Shown here: positions 34,792 through 45,250 of the stretch, one piece after another
How positions within the stretch are numbered: position 1 is the first letter of the stretch
Layout: each line of letters opens with the position of its first letter
Source of the DNA: Clitopilus passeckerianus
Taxonomy: Eukaryota; Basidiomycota; Agaricomycetes; Agaricales; Entolomataceae
Direction: 5' to 3'
DNA length: 64,000 nt
Assembly (NCBI GenBank): GCA_944990035.1
Contig: CALYLX010000057.1
Coordinates: 124,001-188,000 of the forward strand
Position numbers and translations under genes: made by a program
The notes under the pieces: generated by a model
Databases searched by the model: none
Told to the model about the DNA's origin: nothing
What the model saw: only the letters and a program-made list of their open reading frames with translations

Positions 34792-36672
34792 ATGGCGTCC
34801 TACTTGAAATCAGCAGGCGACTTTACGAAGAATGCAGCATCGCAAGGTACACAAGGCGTAGCCGGGGTCGGAAACACCGTCGTTGGCGGAATCGGGATCT
34901 TGAATCCCGTCGGGAAGACAACTCCTAGCTCAGAAGGAACCGCACCTCCTCCTCCAGAACTTACACCTGGTACGACGCAGCCTCAGCAACAAGAGCAACC
35001 TGTACCATCTGCACCTGACCCGTCATCAGATCCTACACCAGCCAAATCTGGTGAACCTCCATCCGCACCAAAACCTCAATCTCAAGCACCACCTTCGACT
35101 ACAGGGGCATCAGCCCCGAGCGCCGGAGGAAACTTCTTCGCCTCTTCCCTCAACACCGTCGGTTCCACCCTTACGACAGGCGTCACCACCATAACCAACC
35201 CTGCCGTCTCTGCGTCCAAAGCTGGCGGCTCGTTCCTCTCCAACGTCGCATCAACTGGGTTTGACATCGGGTCTCACGTAGCCAGGACTGGAGCGAACGT
35301 GACTGCGAACGTCCTCATTGGAACTGTCGACCTTGCTGGGACTGCTGTTGGAGGCATCGTGCAAGCGGCAGCTGATACGAGTGGGAAGGTGTTCGAGCCG
35401 GTTGCGAGTGGGTTGAAGGCTATTGATGGGTTGGAGAAGGTTGGCGAGGGATTGGAGACCGTAAGTGTCTGAACTGCTGCAAATCAGTCCAAGGATATGT
35501 ATCTGATTCGAATTTGGCGTAGATCAACGGACTCCCGCTGAAAGCTATCAAGGAGCTTGGAACCCTGACTATGAAATCTCTAAATATGAGTGGGAAGGTA
35601 CGTCTTCGGCCCCTCCCTTTTCCTCTCCTTCTCCTAACCTTCCCATTCTACACACCCAGACTCCAACCTTCTTCGACCCAGACGGCGACGGCGTCGTCAC
35701 CCTCTCCGACACCATCAAAGGCCTGCTCATCCTCGGGCTCGAAGAGAAATCCGCTCGCTACGCCGCCTACGCCCTCCACAGCGTCTTCAGCTACCCCACC
35801 GCTGAGTCGTGGCTCCCCACTACAAATATAAGTGAGGTGAGGGAGGGCGTGCAGACGTTGCCGATACATGTGGAGAGGATGGGGAGGACGAGGTGGGGGA
35901 AGAATTGGGGGACGTATGAGAGGGTGGATTGGTGTGAGGATGTTGATTTTAATACGGTTGGTGTCTTTTCCTTTTGGTGTTGTCTTTGAATGAAGGCTGA
36001 TGATTTTATGCCCGTTAATAGTTCTTTGAAACCTCCTCTGAGGAGACGGGGAGGTATGAGAAGTGGAAGGCTACGTTCACGAAGGGGTATGTACTTTCTC
36101 GTTTTCGCCTCCTCTGAATGCCGAACTAACACGAATTTGACGCATATAGCCGTCAACACTTCGGTATCCTCCTATTGATATTCGAGTGGGGGACTACCTG
36201 GCCGTTTGTCATGCCTCCTATGCCTGTTGAGCAGATTCCGTTTAGCGAGGAGATGGGTGTTGCTGTTAGGGTGAGTATATGCGCGTTTTACTCTATTGGT
36301 TCCTCCTGTCCTTCCTTGCTTTTCTGCCGTTCATGCGCTTTCTCTATTCACTCCTATTCCTCAACCCAAGCCTTTTGTCCTTTGTCCTCATCGTCCTCCA
36401 GCCATGACCCATTGCCCTGTTTTTACCGCATCTTATTCATACAGTTTCCATCATGTTTAACCCGCATCATTTCCAAACACCCGCCTCATTTCTCCCTCAT
36501 TCCCCGCCTTAACCGTTTGCAGAGTACATTTACTGACAGCCCTCTTCAGAAACTTGTCCTGCCCACAATCCTCAGGAACTACCAGAACGCGCACCAAGAC
36601 GAACAAGGGAACAAGAAAGGCCCTACAAAGCCTCCAAGTGATGAACCTCCCTTCGAAGCCAAGGATGCTTAA
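34792..36672 (+). CDS. EF-hand protein, caleosin-like
   Basis: The first exon (34792-35460) encodes MASYLKSAGDFTKNAASQGT, a Pro/Gln/Ser-rich linker and an amphipathic Gly/Ala/Val-rich region (NVLIGTVDLAGTAVGG) like lipid-surface-binding stretches. Exon 2 is 35523-35597. Exon 3 from 35660 carries one canonical EF-hand loop, DPDGDGVVTLSD, followed by IKGLLILGLEEKS. Later exons give ERMGRTRWGKNWGTYERV, RYEKWKATFTKG and IFEWGTTWPFVMP, then STFTDSPLQKLVLPTILRN and a polar tail to the stop at 36672. A single EF-hand plus a lipid-binding stretch and a C-terminal FEW block recall caleosins (lipid-droplet Ca-binding peroxygenases), but the match is not strong. All phases seen are consistent. Confidence 0.62.
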
Positions 36673-36835
36673 TTCATGGAGAAGGTAGCTCACGATGTGT
36701 ACATTACGTTTGTGGATTATGATTTATGATGCGTGTACTTTGTTCAGGTGATATCGTAATATGATCTTTGTTTGGTATTCCATTGGTCGCATTCAGCGGG
36801 TCACCGGTCACCAATCAGACCGTAAGCATGCTTCG

Positions 36836-37981
36836 TTTGATACACCTCACGGCGGATGGACAGATACTCGTCTGTTGTGATGAAGTCTCAGCAGAAGCGA
36901 GGCATATTATCACTCAGGTACGCTTCCAGTGATCTGGCTATTACGCAGAAGTACTCAGTCGCTGTCTAGATTCGGGGAGAAGCCACATATAAAGACGTCA
37001 CATTCATCATCTTCAACGCCGGGAACTGAGAGTTCATTGGAATCCGCCATCGAGCATCTCAAACTCTCTTTTTCTCCGAGATTTTATATGTCCCTGAAGC
37101 AAATTATTACGAATTACACAGCGGCCTATACCTTGCTGCTATCCACGATCTCGCTCGCAGATGTCAAAGGCTGACGCCGAAAGGCAGCTGTTCGAACTGG
37201 ACTGACGTGGATGTCCTCCTGGACTGGGCCCAGGCACCCCCCAAGGTATGTCACAGATAATTCTCCCTACATTTCCCCCATTGATGTAGGTGATAGCATC
37301 TCCCGGAGTTGTTCCGCAGGGAGATACGATCTCGTCTGTGGCTCTCCCTGGAGATGAACTTACCCAATGGCAGGCATCCAAAGAGTCCCCTTTACGGGCA
37401 CGAGGGTTACTTTCCGAAAGCGCTTGCCCCTTTGAAGTCTGAATCAGACTCGGACTCCGAATTCGTTGACCCTACACTGGTACCTGTGACCGAAGATAAT
37501 TACTTTTGGATTTCTTTCGTTTCGTCCTTCAGCGGCAAACATTGGAACAAGGGTTTCATCCATATACCCAAACTTCTCCTCCCTCCTCACGCCGTGTTAC
37601 CGCGTGTAATGGTTCGTGCTGCGAATGGAGGCGCGTCATCTAGCCATTAACGGAGATTCCTCATCACTCGACGTTTCCATCTTCAATTTCACCCAGGACG
37701 CAAAACGGTTAAGACAAGATGGCAGGTCTCTACAAGATTGGCAAACGGAACACGACAGAAACCTCGATTGGATTCTAGGTCCATCACAGAACGCACCAGA
37801 GACTCCCAGCGAAACTGTCGGCGATTCCGTCACCATGGGCGAGAAACCTGCGTTTGAGCAGCTCACTCCACCCAATGAGAAATCGCGGGCCCGTCGCATG
37901 AGGAGGGATTCTGATTTTGACAAAGGGAATGAGGCAGGGGGCTTGCCAGCTCAGATCGAAGATTTACCCTACGAAGCGTGA
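36836..37981 (+). pseudogene. decayed relative of the kinase gene's middle region
   Basis: After a possible first exon (MLRLIHLTADGQILVCCDEV) and a 51-base intron, the frame reads YKDVTFIIFNAGN, a TGA stop near 37027, then EFIGIRHRASQTLFFSE and YYELHSGLYLAAIHDLARRC. This matches TSFIVLHSGRSQRIGFRHRG and LHVGLFMCILNDILDRE in the kinase gene at 39100-39310. Downstream, open blocks continue in two different frames (ELTQWQASKESPL; EDNYFWISFVSSFSGKHWNKG). An in-frame stop plus frame changes indicate a pseudogene, convergent with the kinase gene. Confidence 0.55.
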
Positions 37982-38019
37982 TAGTGACTATGTTTGCTTG
38001 CTATAAAAAATACATCTAT

Positions 38020-40404
38020 CTATTCCCTCATATCAAACGCGAATTTCTTCTCGGTCAAGGTAACGAGATCTCCGGGTCCACGGTCATGAGTGCCGTGGAG
38101 CAACCCTCGAAGATGTTCCAGCTCTTTGTGTCGGGAAGCTTGGCTGGCCCCTTGAATGGCTCGATCGAAATCAATGATAAAGGGGCGACCGTCCTCGTTG
38201 ATGGTCAGATTAGCTAGTCGAACATCACGATGCCTAACACCCGCATTGTGTATGCTCTTTAGTATTTCAGTAAAGTTATTCCTATTTGTAGACGTTAGTT
38301 GTAGCGCCATTCGAGCTGATCGCAAAACATCACACCTTTCTTCCTCAGAGAAAGTTTTCCTCGGCCGTACAGCTCGACGTATCTGATGTGCGATACTTTC
38401 ACCCACGTTTTCCATCACCAACGCTAAGGTGCTAGTTTCAACGTCTTCAAACAAGCCGAGAATCGCCGGAATACCATGCACCCCAGATGCATTGAGATAT
38501 TCGTAGATCCCGGCTTCGTGCCTCATTCTGTTCCACTGAGGTGGCTCGTACGCTAGCTTCACCACAACATTAAACTCCAGTTTTGGGGCCCTCGGAAACA
38601 CCAGGGTTGCATTATGGACGTCTCCTGTTGCTCCTGTCGCGATCCTAGATGTCATGGTGACGATCATGTAACGACTTGAATCGACCTTCGTTCCTTCGTA
38701 CGTCTTGTCTCCAGCTCGAATGAACGAGGATGGTGCAGATGATTGTAGCTGCGCTTCTTGAAATGCCATCAGACGTAGCGGGCATACTTTCCCGTGTGCT
38801 ACTATCGCCTATAAGAGCAAAGCAGGTTAATTGGCACAACTCCATAAGAGAAGGGTTCAGCTACCTTCATTTTCTCCTTCATGCGTGTCTGTCCGGCAGT
38901 GATGCTTCTTGTTCTTGGACGAGCATGAATGCACGGTGTCCCTACTAACGAGGGCCGTTTTTTGCGTTGAGATCTATCCCTATGCGAAGATACCATGCCT
39001 CCTGGCCGGATAGAATCAGCATTCTTTTCGGGACGTTTCTGGGAGGCCTGATCGCTACCTTTGCCTTGTCTACCCTCCGACATAGTCTCCGCCAACGCTT
39101 TCTCTGTGAGCATCTGTCGCTCACGATCTAGGATATCGTTGAGAATACACATAAAGAGGCCAACGTGTAATTTGTTGTAGGCGTTGGTGCACTCTCCATC
39201 ACTTGGATCGATGTCATCCGTCACGTAGAGTGTCTGGCTGCCTCGATGGCGAAATCCGATTCTCTGGGATCGTCCGGAATGTAAGACAATAAAACTTGTA
39301 TCCAACTCAACCGCGCGATACCATGCCTAATTAATTAATTATCAGCAGAAGTAACAGTAGAATTCATAGTGTACTTACGTGCTGTAGTATGGAGACAGGT
39401 GTTGCAATGCGTCGAGTTCCGGGTTGCCGCGTGCCAGGGCTCAGAGGAACCTCGATAACAGGGTTTTTGGTCGATAGTAAAGCCTCCTTCAAATCTTGTA
39501 ATTCGGGTATAGGCGAAGGCTGCTCAGGGATTGCCGGGGTCTCCAAGCCTGTGCTATGCCTAAGCGGGGTCAGGCCGTCTAAAATGGCCTTGGTGGCCAT
39601 GAACTTAGACATCGGAACTCCCCATCCCGTTTGAAGAGCATCGTTCGGAATTTTTACAGAGTTATTCCGTATCTGAAAGCCCGTAATGCCGGACCGAATC
39701 AGGGGAAATCCATTCAGAAGCGCCACTTCATCGAGCCCTTTGAATAATCGGTCTGTTTCGGAGGTAGTCGCGAAAACATGCCACATGCACAGCTGTGGAT
39801 TCCTGGATGCAGCGCTCCGGAGAAGGCGAGCTGTTTCTGGTTCCATCGAGGCCCATGTTGACGGAGGCATCAGGTCCGGGCTATCCATACGCAGAGTGGC
39901 GGTATAATCTTCGTTGAAAACGTTACGTGACAAGGTCAAATCGGCATCGCAGTTCTCCCATCCAATTGCCGTTGACCACGAGGTTGCACCTTGGTGGAGT
40001 GAGAAGGTTGAGGCAAGGGCAGGCGCAAAGCTGCCTGTAGTCCTGACGTAGCTTCTTGCGATTGCCCGAGCATCGCATTTGGGGGCCCTTCTTTCCGTAA
40101 CGCGGGGAAATTTCGATGGCCGAGCGACGGGAGGCATAGAAGGCCGTTCAGCCTCAAAGATAGTCAGAGCTTTCTCAAAGACGCTTATAATGTCCTCTTT
40201 GAGGGAAGGCATGAGCCTTACCGCTTTCGGCGATAGTTCCTCTGGTAGATGTTGTTCATGGAATGGCAGGAATGGGGACGTCGACCAGATTCTGGAAAGG
40301 GTCTTCGGGATCGGGATCCAAAGGAAGGGGCGGCGCAAAGTCAAGAAGTTGCTGAATCCTTGAGTGGACCTCCTCGTATTGTGCCGCTGGTGGTGATGGC
40401 ATTG
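38020..40404 (-). CDS. FunK1-like protein kinase, one frame break near the N-terminus
   Basis: Three exons: 40404-39379, 39326-38865 and 38808-38020. The kinase core is in exon 3: VVVKLAYEP (ATP-site Lys), ALVMENVGES (hinge), GVRHRDVRLANLTINEDGRP (HRD loop) and IIDFDRA, DFD replacing DFG. These are features of the fungal FunK1-type kinase family expanded in agaricomycetes. Upstream lies the family's N-terminal region (FLPFHEQHLPEELSPKAV, CDARAIARSYVRTTGSFAP). The natural start MPSPPAAQYEEVHSRIQQLL is in a different frame from FLPFHEQHL. One extra base in the G4 run at 40274-40277 (CCCC on this strand) would join them. An alternative start at 40422 keeps the downstream frame open. Substrates are unknown. 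Confidence 0.7.
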
Positions 40405-40424
40405 GCTGACAGTGGCAATCATGA

Positions 40425-41220
40425 CGTTTGGTCAAAAGTACAGTATTTGGTTCTTACACAGCCACAGCGGTGCCGGCCCGATGGGGCCGAATTATGTCTG
40501 TTTCATTCAGGTTTACTGGGCCACGGGGACAAAACGGAGATTCCGAGTTCTACCTTTAGATAGACGAGGTTTTATGCGGTGAGGGAATGGGCATCTCCGT
40601 TTCTCAAAAAGGAAAAGAAAAGTGTCCATTGTTGTTCTCTCTTTGCTTTCAGTGGCGGGCCAATGACAGAGAGAAGATTAGATCAGACGCAAGTTCACCA
40701 GGCATGTGCGTGGAGGGCTTACTCTTGTGCTTGGAACTTCATGAGTCTAGTACATAGTGTTGGCTGCAAGGACGCTCGACGCTAGTACTGTCTACTAAGG
40801 GAAAATTGCAGTTTACTTTGGCCATCTTCGATCATGGAAGAGTACGGGTCCTTTCAAGATCTGTATCTCGTACGAGTATGCCGCGAATAGACTGAGGAAC
40901 AGTAGGCAGAAAGAAGTTGCGGATAAGTCCAAAGTGTTGCTCCTTCCATGTACACACGCGCGTAAAGCGCACCTCCGGGAATTTTACGCATATTGTGGGG
41001 ATACAATGCCACCAGGACGTTCTAAGCCCATCCATTCCATCGGAGCTACCAGATTCAGGATACTGGAGCCAAACCATTTATTTGTCTAGTAATAGCTCGT
41101 AGCACATGTTCCGTCTGTATTCATAATTTGGCTGTTCCGATGCGTCGAAGCTGCTACTTTCAGTTTCCCTCCACCATTTAAAATCGATAGAACTCGGCCC
41201 GTGCCGCGAACGCGGCCGTC
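40425..41220. other. intergenic region upstream of the kinase gene
   Basis: No supported gene. A minus-strand open frame at 40832-41077 has no recognisable motif. Confidence 0.35.
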
Positions 41221-41224
41221 CCAC

Positions 41225-42075
41225 CAGTTACACCCCTTTCGTTACCCAAGCAGGTGTGGATTTCTTACTAGAATACGCACCGAGGATGCAATGCTTGGTA
41301 GCCGAAATATCCACAGAGAACAACTCGAACGGCTTCCTACACTATCTCCAGCTACCTTTACACCGTTGGAATACCTGGAGCTATGGAGGATTCCACAATG
41401 CTCACGCACATCAACGTGCTGCATGGTCTTCCAATTTCCACGAGTCTCAGGAGCCTCGAGATAGCCGATTCTGGAAGGGTTCTGGCCGATCTTTTGAAAG
41501 GCTGATTCCCTGGAAACAGCTCCAGAGTCTCGTCGGAGGAGTATGACTCAAGCATGCAACCAATAACAACCCCCCATTATAGGCCCATCCTCCGTGTGCT
41601 GGGCGCAGCGCAGTCGCTTCGGAGGTTGTCCTTCACAACCAACCATCCCATTTCCTATCAATTTTCTGTCGACTCCACGGGCCCACAGATTACTCCTGAC
41701 GTAACGACGCTCCCCCATCTTCATACCTTCAACCTCGAGCTCGAGCTTGAGAAAGCCAGTCTTCACCTCCTTGAATTTGTTTAACTCCCTTCGCTCAAGA
41801 GCTTGTATTACTATGGTCAAGAAAGCGTCAAGATACCCATCAAGTTGTCGCCTCGACCTCATCCATGATACACCGATATCTGGCACCCGTGGGAGCCTGG
41901 AGGCTACCTCTACATCTCTGAGTTGCCGCCGCTCCAAGCCTCTGAATCTCTGCACCAGACGAAACCGCCTCTTTGGGACGAACTGTATGAGTATTAGCCA
42001 GAAAGTCCGATTTTCATCCCTTTGGCAAGCACGCACCGAATTGTTGACGCCGATAATGACTCCGATGCCTGGACC
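41225..42075 (+). pseudogene. chimeric fragment: F-box gene fused to gene B
   Basis: Bases 41225-41870 match the middle of the F-box gene at 28817-30550: FLLEYAPRMQCLVAE against FLEYASRIQCLVAK, PILRVLGAAQSLRRLSF against PILRMLGAAQSLRKLSF, and ITPDVTTLPHLHTFNLELEL. At CACCG (41871-41875) the match jumps to gene B: WEPGGYLYISELPPLQASES against WE PGGYLHISEPPPPQASES, then PPLWDELYEY, a TAG stop, and PESPIFIPLASTHRIVDADN. Several frameshifts and stops exclude a product. Confidence 0.78.
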
Positions 42076-43000
42076 ATAGACATCTGTTGATTTGTGGGTT
42101 TGGTCTCATCGCGTAGCATAGCCTGGTTGGCCTCTCCCGGTGCACGATCGACGTCAATGGTGGAGGGAATACCTCTCTCGTTAGTGGTAAGATTGTGTGG
42201 TCGAATGTCCCCGTGACGGACACCAACCTTATGGATACCTTCAAGGATGTCTGTAAACCCCTTTCCTGGTTTGATAATAAGCCAAGGGAATAAAAAGGCT
42301 AATCGTAGAGTTCTCACCTTTCTTCCTCAGAGAAAGTATCTGGTGAAGTCGCGAACACATGCCATGTGCACAACTGCGGATTCCTAGCTGGAACACTCCG
42401 TAGAAGGGATGCAAGGTCCGGTTCAATTAGGTCCCATGTAGAGGGAGGCCTGATGTCGGGATCATCTAGACGCAGAACAACCGTGTAATCTTCGTTGAAA
42501 ACATTACAGGACATGCTTAGTTTGGGATCATGACCTCGCCATACAATAGCCGTCGACCGTGATGGCGCATCTCGGTGCAGTAAAAAGGTTAATCCTAGAG
42601 AAGGTGCAAAACTTCCCGTGGTCCAAACGTAGCCTCCAACAACTGCTCGTGCATCGCATCGAGGAGGCTCTTCTTCTATAATCCGTGGAAACATTGACGA
42701 CTGGCCCACCGAGGCCATAAAGGGTTTTTCTGCATCAAAGGCATCCAGAGCTTTTTCGAAGACACTCGTAATGTCCTCTTTGAGGGAAGGCATGAGCTTG
42801 ACCGCTTTTAGCGACAGCTCCTCCGCGAGATGTTGCTCGTGAAATGGGAGAAACGGCACGGCGACCAAGCGCTCGTCTTGGGAGCCCCAGTCCAGAGGAA
42901 GGGGCGGAGTGAAGTCAGGAAGATTTTGTATTCTGAGCGGGCTTCATCGTAGGGTGCTAATGGTGTGAAGGCCATTGAGCTTGCCCAGAAATGTGCTCGA
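42076..43000 (-). pseudogene. internally deleted copy of the FunK1-like kinase gene
   Basis: The 5' part keeps the N-terminal region (VPFLPFHEQHLAEELSLKAV, CDARAVVGGYVWTTGSFAP, WHVFATSP) starting from MAFTPLAPYDEARSEYK near 42976. After WHVFATSPD it jumps to TFSEEER, which lies about 250 residues further on in the full gene, and continues with a damaged kinase loop (FTDILEGIHKVGVRHGDIRP, ERGIPSTIDVDRA) at 42260-42080. The ATP-binding part is missing. A one-base deletion also separates the start from the conserved frame. It is non-functional as a kinase. Confidence 0.72.
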
Positions 43001-43209
43001 AGTCCCTGGTGGTTCGTGGTGAAAAAATAGAAATGAACCAACCAAATTGATTCGTTAGTATGCACAGCCACATGAAGTTAACTTTAAGCTGGCTGGCTCA
43101 AGGCTGAAATCGTTGCCAGGTCAGGGGCGAAGAAAATGATAAAATAATTAGGGAATTATCATTAAAATTAGCCCTAGTAGATCTATACAATCTGCATCTA
43201 CATTTCCTT

Positions 43210-44883
43210 CTACAGCTCAAGCGAGGAAACCAACCCTCTCCACACGAAATCCCTCGCGTTGCCACTGCTCTCAGTGTACTTCGCCAAAAACACCTCATCC
43301 GCAACCTTTGGCACAACAGCCTTATCCTTCATCCACACCTCAAACAAGCTGGCAGCTTCGTCCACGGTCAGCTTCTCTGGGACCTCGAGTGCCTGGAGGC
43401 CAGTGGTGTATTGCATGAGATTCTTGGAGCGTTTGGCTAGTGGAGAGACGTAGGTGGAGGGAGAAGAGGATGAGGAGGGTGTGAGAGAGAGAGCCTCAGC
43501 CAGCTCGACAGGGGTGCGGTAGATGGTTTCGGAGGCTGTTATTGAGCCTAGGAAAGCGCCTTTTGCCTATAAATATAATATTCATTAGCTTGAAGGAACG
43601 TAGACCATGAACGAACAAGTACCACTTACAAAGGACCTCTTCCCACTTGCGTACTCAAGGATACTCCTTGGCATGGTCAAGTGATATGGCCGAATAGGCG
43701 CGAAATGAGGATCCCTATACTTGCTCGTGCAGTAAAGTGCTTGAAGGTCATCAACGGCCATCAACACGGGGAACTTCGTCTGCCCGTCCAACTCCTGCAA
43801 CAGCGCCTCCCAAATGCCAGCAGCAATTCCTGGCTCCTTGAGCGCAATGCCAACCAGCTCAGACAGCGTCGTTCCCACTTGAACCTCCCTCTTCTCGAAA
43901 ACATGCTTCTTCGCCGTCTGTAGCTCCTCCAAGAGCTTCTTGTTGACAGTCCGGAAGCGTTGAAGGGTTTGGTAGATGAAGTCGGGTTGGTCATATGTTC
44001 GGGTGCGGAGGTTGTACTCGTGCTTGGTGGTGGAGTTGACCATGGCAACTGCACGGGGAATGTACATGACTATCCAGCCGTTCTGGACGCAGTGCTCGAC
44101 GGTTTGGAGCAGTAGGAAAGATTTCCCGCAGCCAGCCCGGCCAGCTGGGGAGTTTGAGTTAGGTCCACCTTCATGCACATAGGGTAGGGGAAAACGTACT
44201 CAGGACAAGCCTCGTGTCTTTACTCGACCCGTTCTTCGCGCTGTCCATCCTCTGCGCCGTCTCGGCCGTGATTTCACGGACAACGGAGCATGGTTTGGAG
44301 AGGACACGGAATTCGAGGAGAAGCTTTTTGGGGAGACCGAAAATTCGTACAGGGTCATGATCAGGGAGGACAAATTCCATAGCCTGGCCGACAGCACCGG
44401 AGGACTGTAAATAAAATAACGATGTTAGAGACGTGGTACGAAGAGCCAAAGGTAGGACTGACAGCATTGAACGGAGGCAGTTGCAAAGACGTGCGGTTTT
44501 CGGATCCAAACACAGGATGTGGGAGTTGGCTCGTTGGAAGAGCAGTGTACATCTGTTCCAGCAAAAGTTGGTCAACTTCTTGGACTAAAAAGAGAGAATT
44601 CAAGGACGTACATTCACTCCCCGGATGGGCTTGGGCTTCCTCTTGTCTTTCTTATTTCCTTTGAATGACTGCGCTACAGAGAACAGCTCAAATTCAGCCT
44701 CCGAGCTGTCACATGGTCCGGCAGAATAAAGCACGTACAAGTTTTCTTCGACGTTGTTGGGGCCTGCCTTGCCATACCCCTCGCAGTGTGCTGTCTCGTC
44801 ACAGCAGCAGCGGTGCCAGTCGAGGCATGTATAAGAGAAGAACAAGATTGCCCCGCGGCACGAGCAAGCCCTGAAGCCAGCAT
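43210..44883 (-). CDS. mitochondrial small-subunit ribosomal protein mS29 (DAP3 family)
   Basis: The start is ATG at 44883 with a basic, Ala/Ser-rich N-terminus (MLASGLARAAGQSCSS) typical of a mitochondrial presequence. Exons then give QSFKGNKKDKRKPKPIRGVN, AMEFVLPDHDPVRIFGLPKK and the Walker A motif GRAGCGKSFLLLQTVEHCVQ, with NGWIVMYIPRA. A Walker-B-like FPVLMAVDDLQALY follows, then IRPYHLTMPRSILEYASGKR, and the C-terminus ends at the TAG at 43210. DAP3/mS29 is a GTP-binding protein of the mitoribosomal small subunit and is single copy in fungi. Introns of GT-AG type (including one of about 190 bases near 44408-44600) keep the frame. This is a conserved gene inside an otherwise volatile region. 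Confidence 0.86.
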
Positions 44884-45250
44884 TTTGAGTTTCGTCGACC
44901 TTGACCGGGTTTGACGTCGACGAGAATTGTGGTTTGCCGTCACGCTAGAGGGAGGTCACGGCATGTGATCGCGTGACAAAGACGCTTTCGATCGGTCCGG
45001 GATCCCGGAATCAAGGTGGGGCGCGGTCTGCTATTTCAGGAACCACCCATTCTGGCTTGGGCTGGAACGTTGGAACATTCAAGTGGCAACATATGAGTAT
45101 ACTAGTACTATAATATCCTTTTCTGCTTACACAGCGAAACAAGCTCTCCAACCCACTTCCGAGCAAATGGCTCCTCCTCTCACTCGACTTTGAAACGGAC
45201 CCGGCATGCTGCAACTCGATCAATGAGACCAATCATCCTTCTTCTCAACC
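44884..45250. promoter_or_regulatory. divergent intergenic region of mS29 and gene D
   Basis: This 367-base region lies between the start of mS29 (-) and the start of gene D (+), so it should contain both promoters. I see no clear TATA box or repeat. Confidence 0.35.

Noticed and set aside
39389..40363. Several plus-strand open frames across the kinase exon 1
   Set aside because: Antisense to conserved kinase-family blocks.
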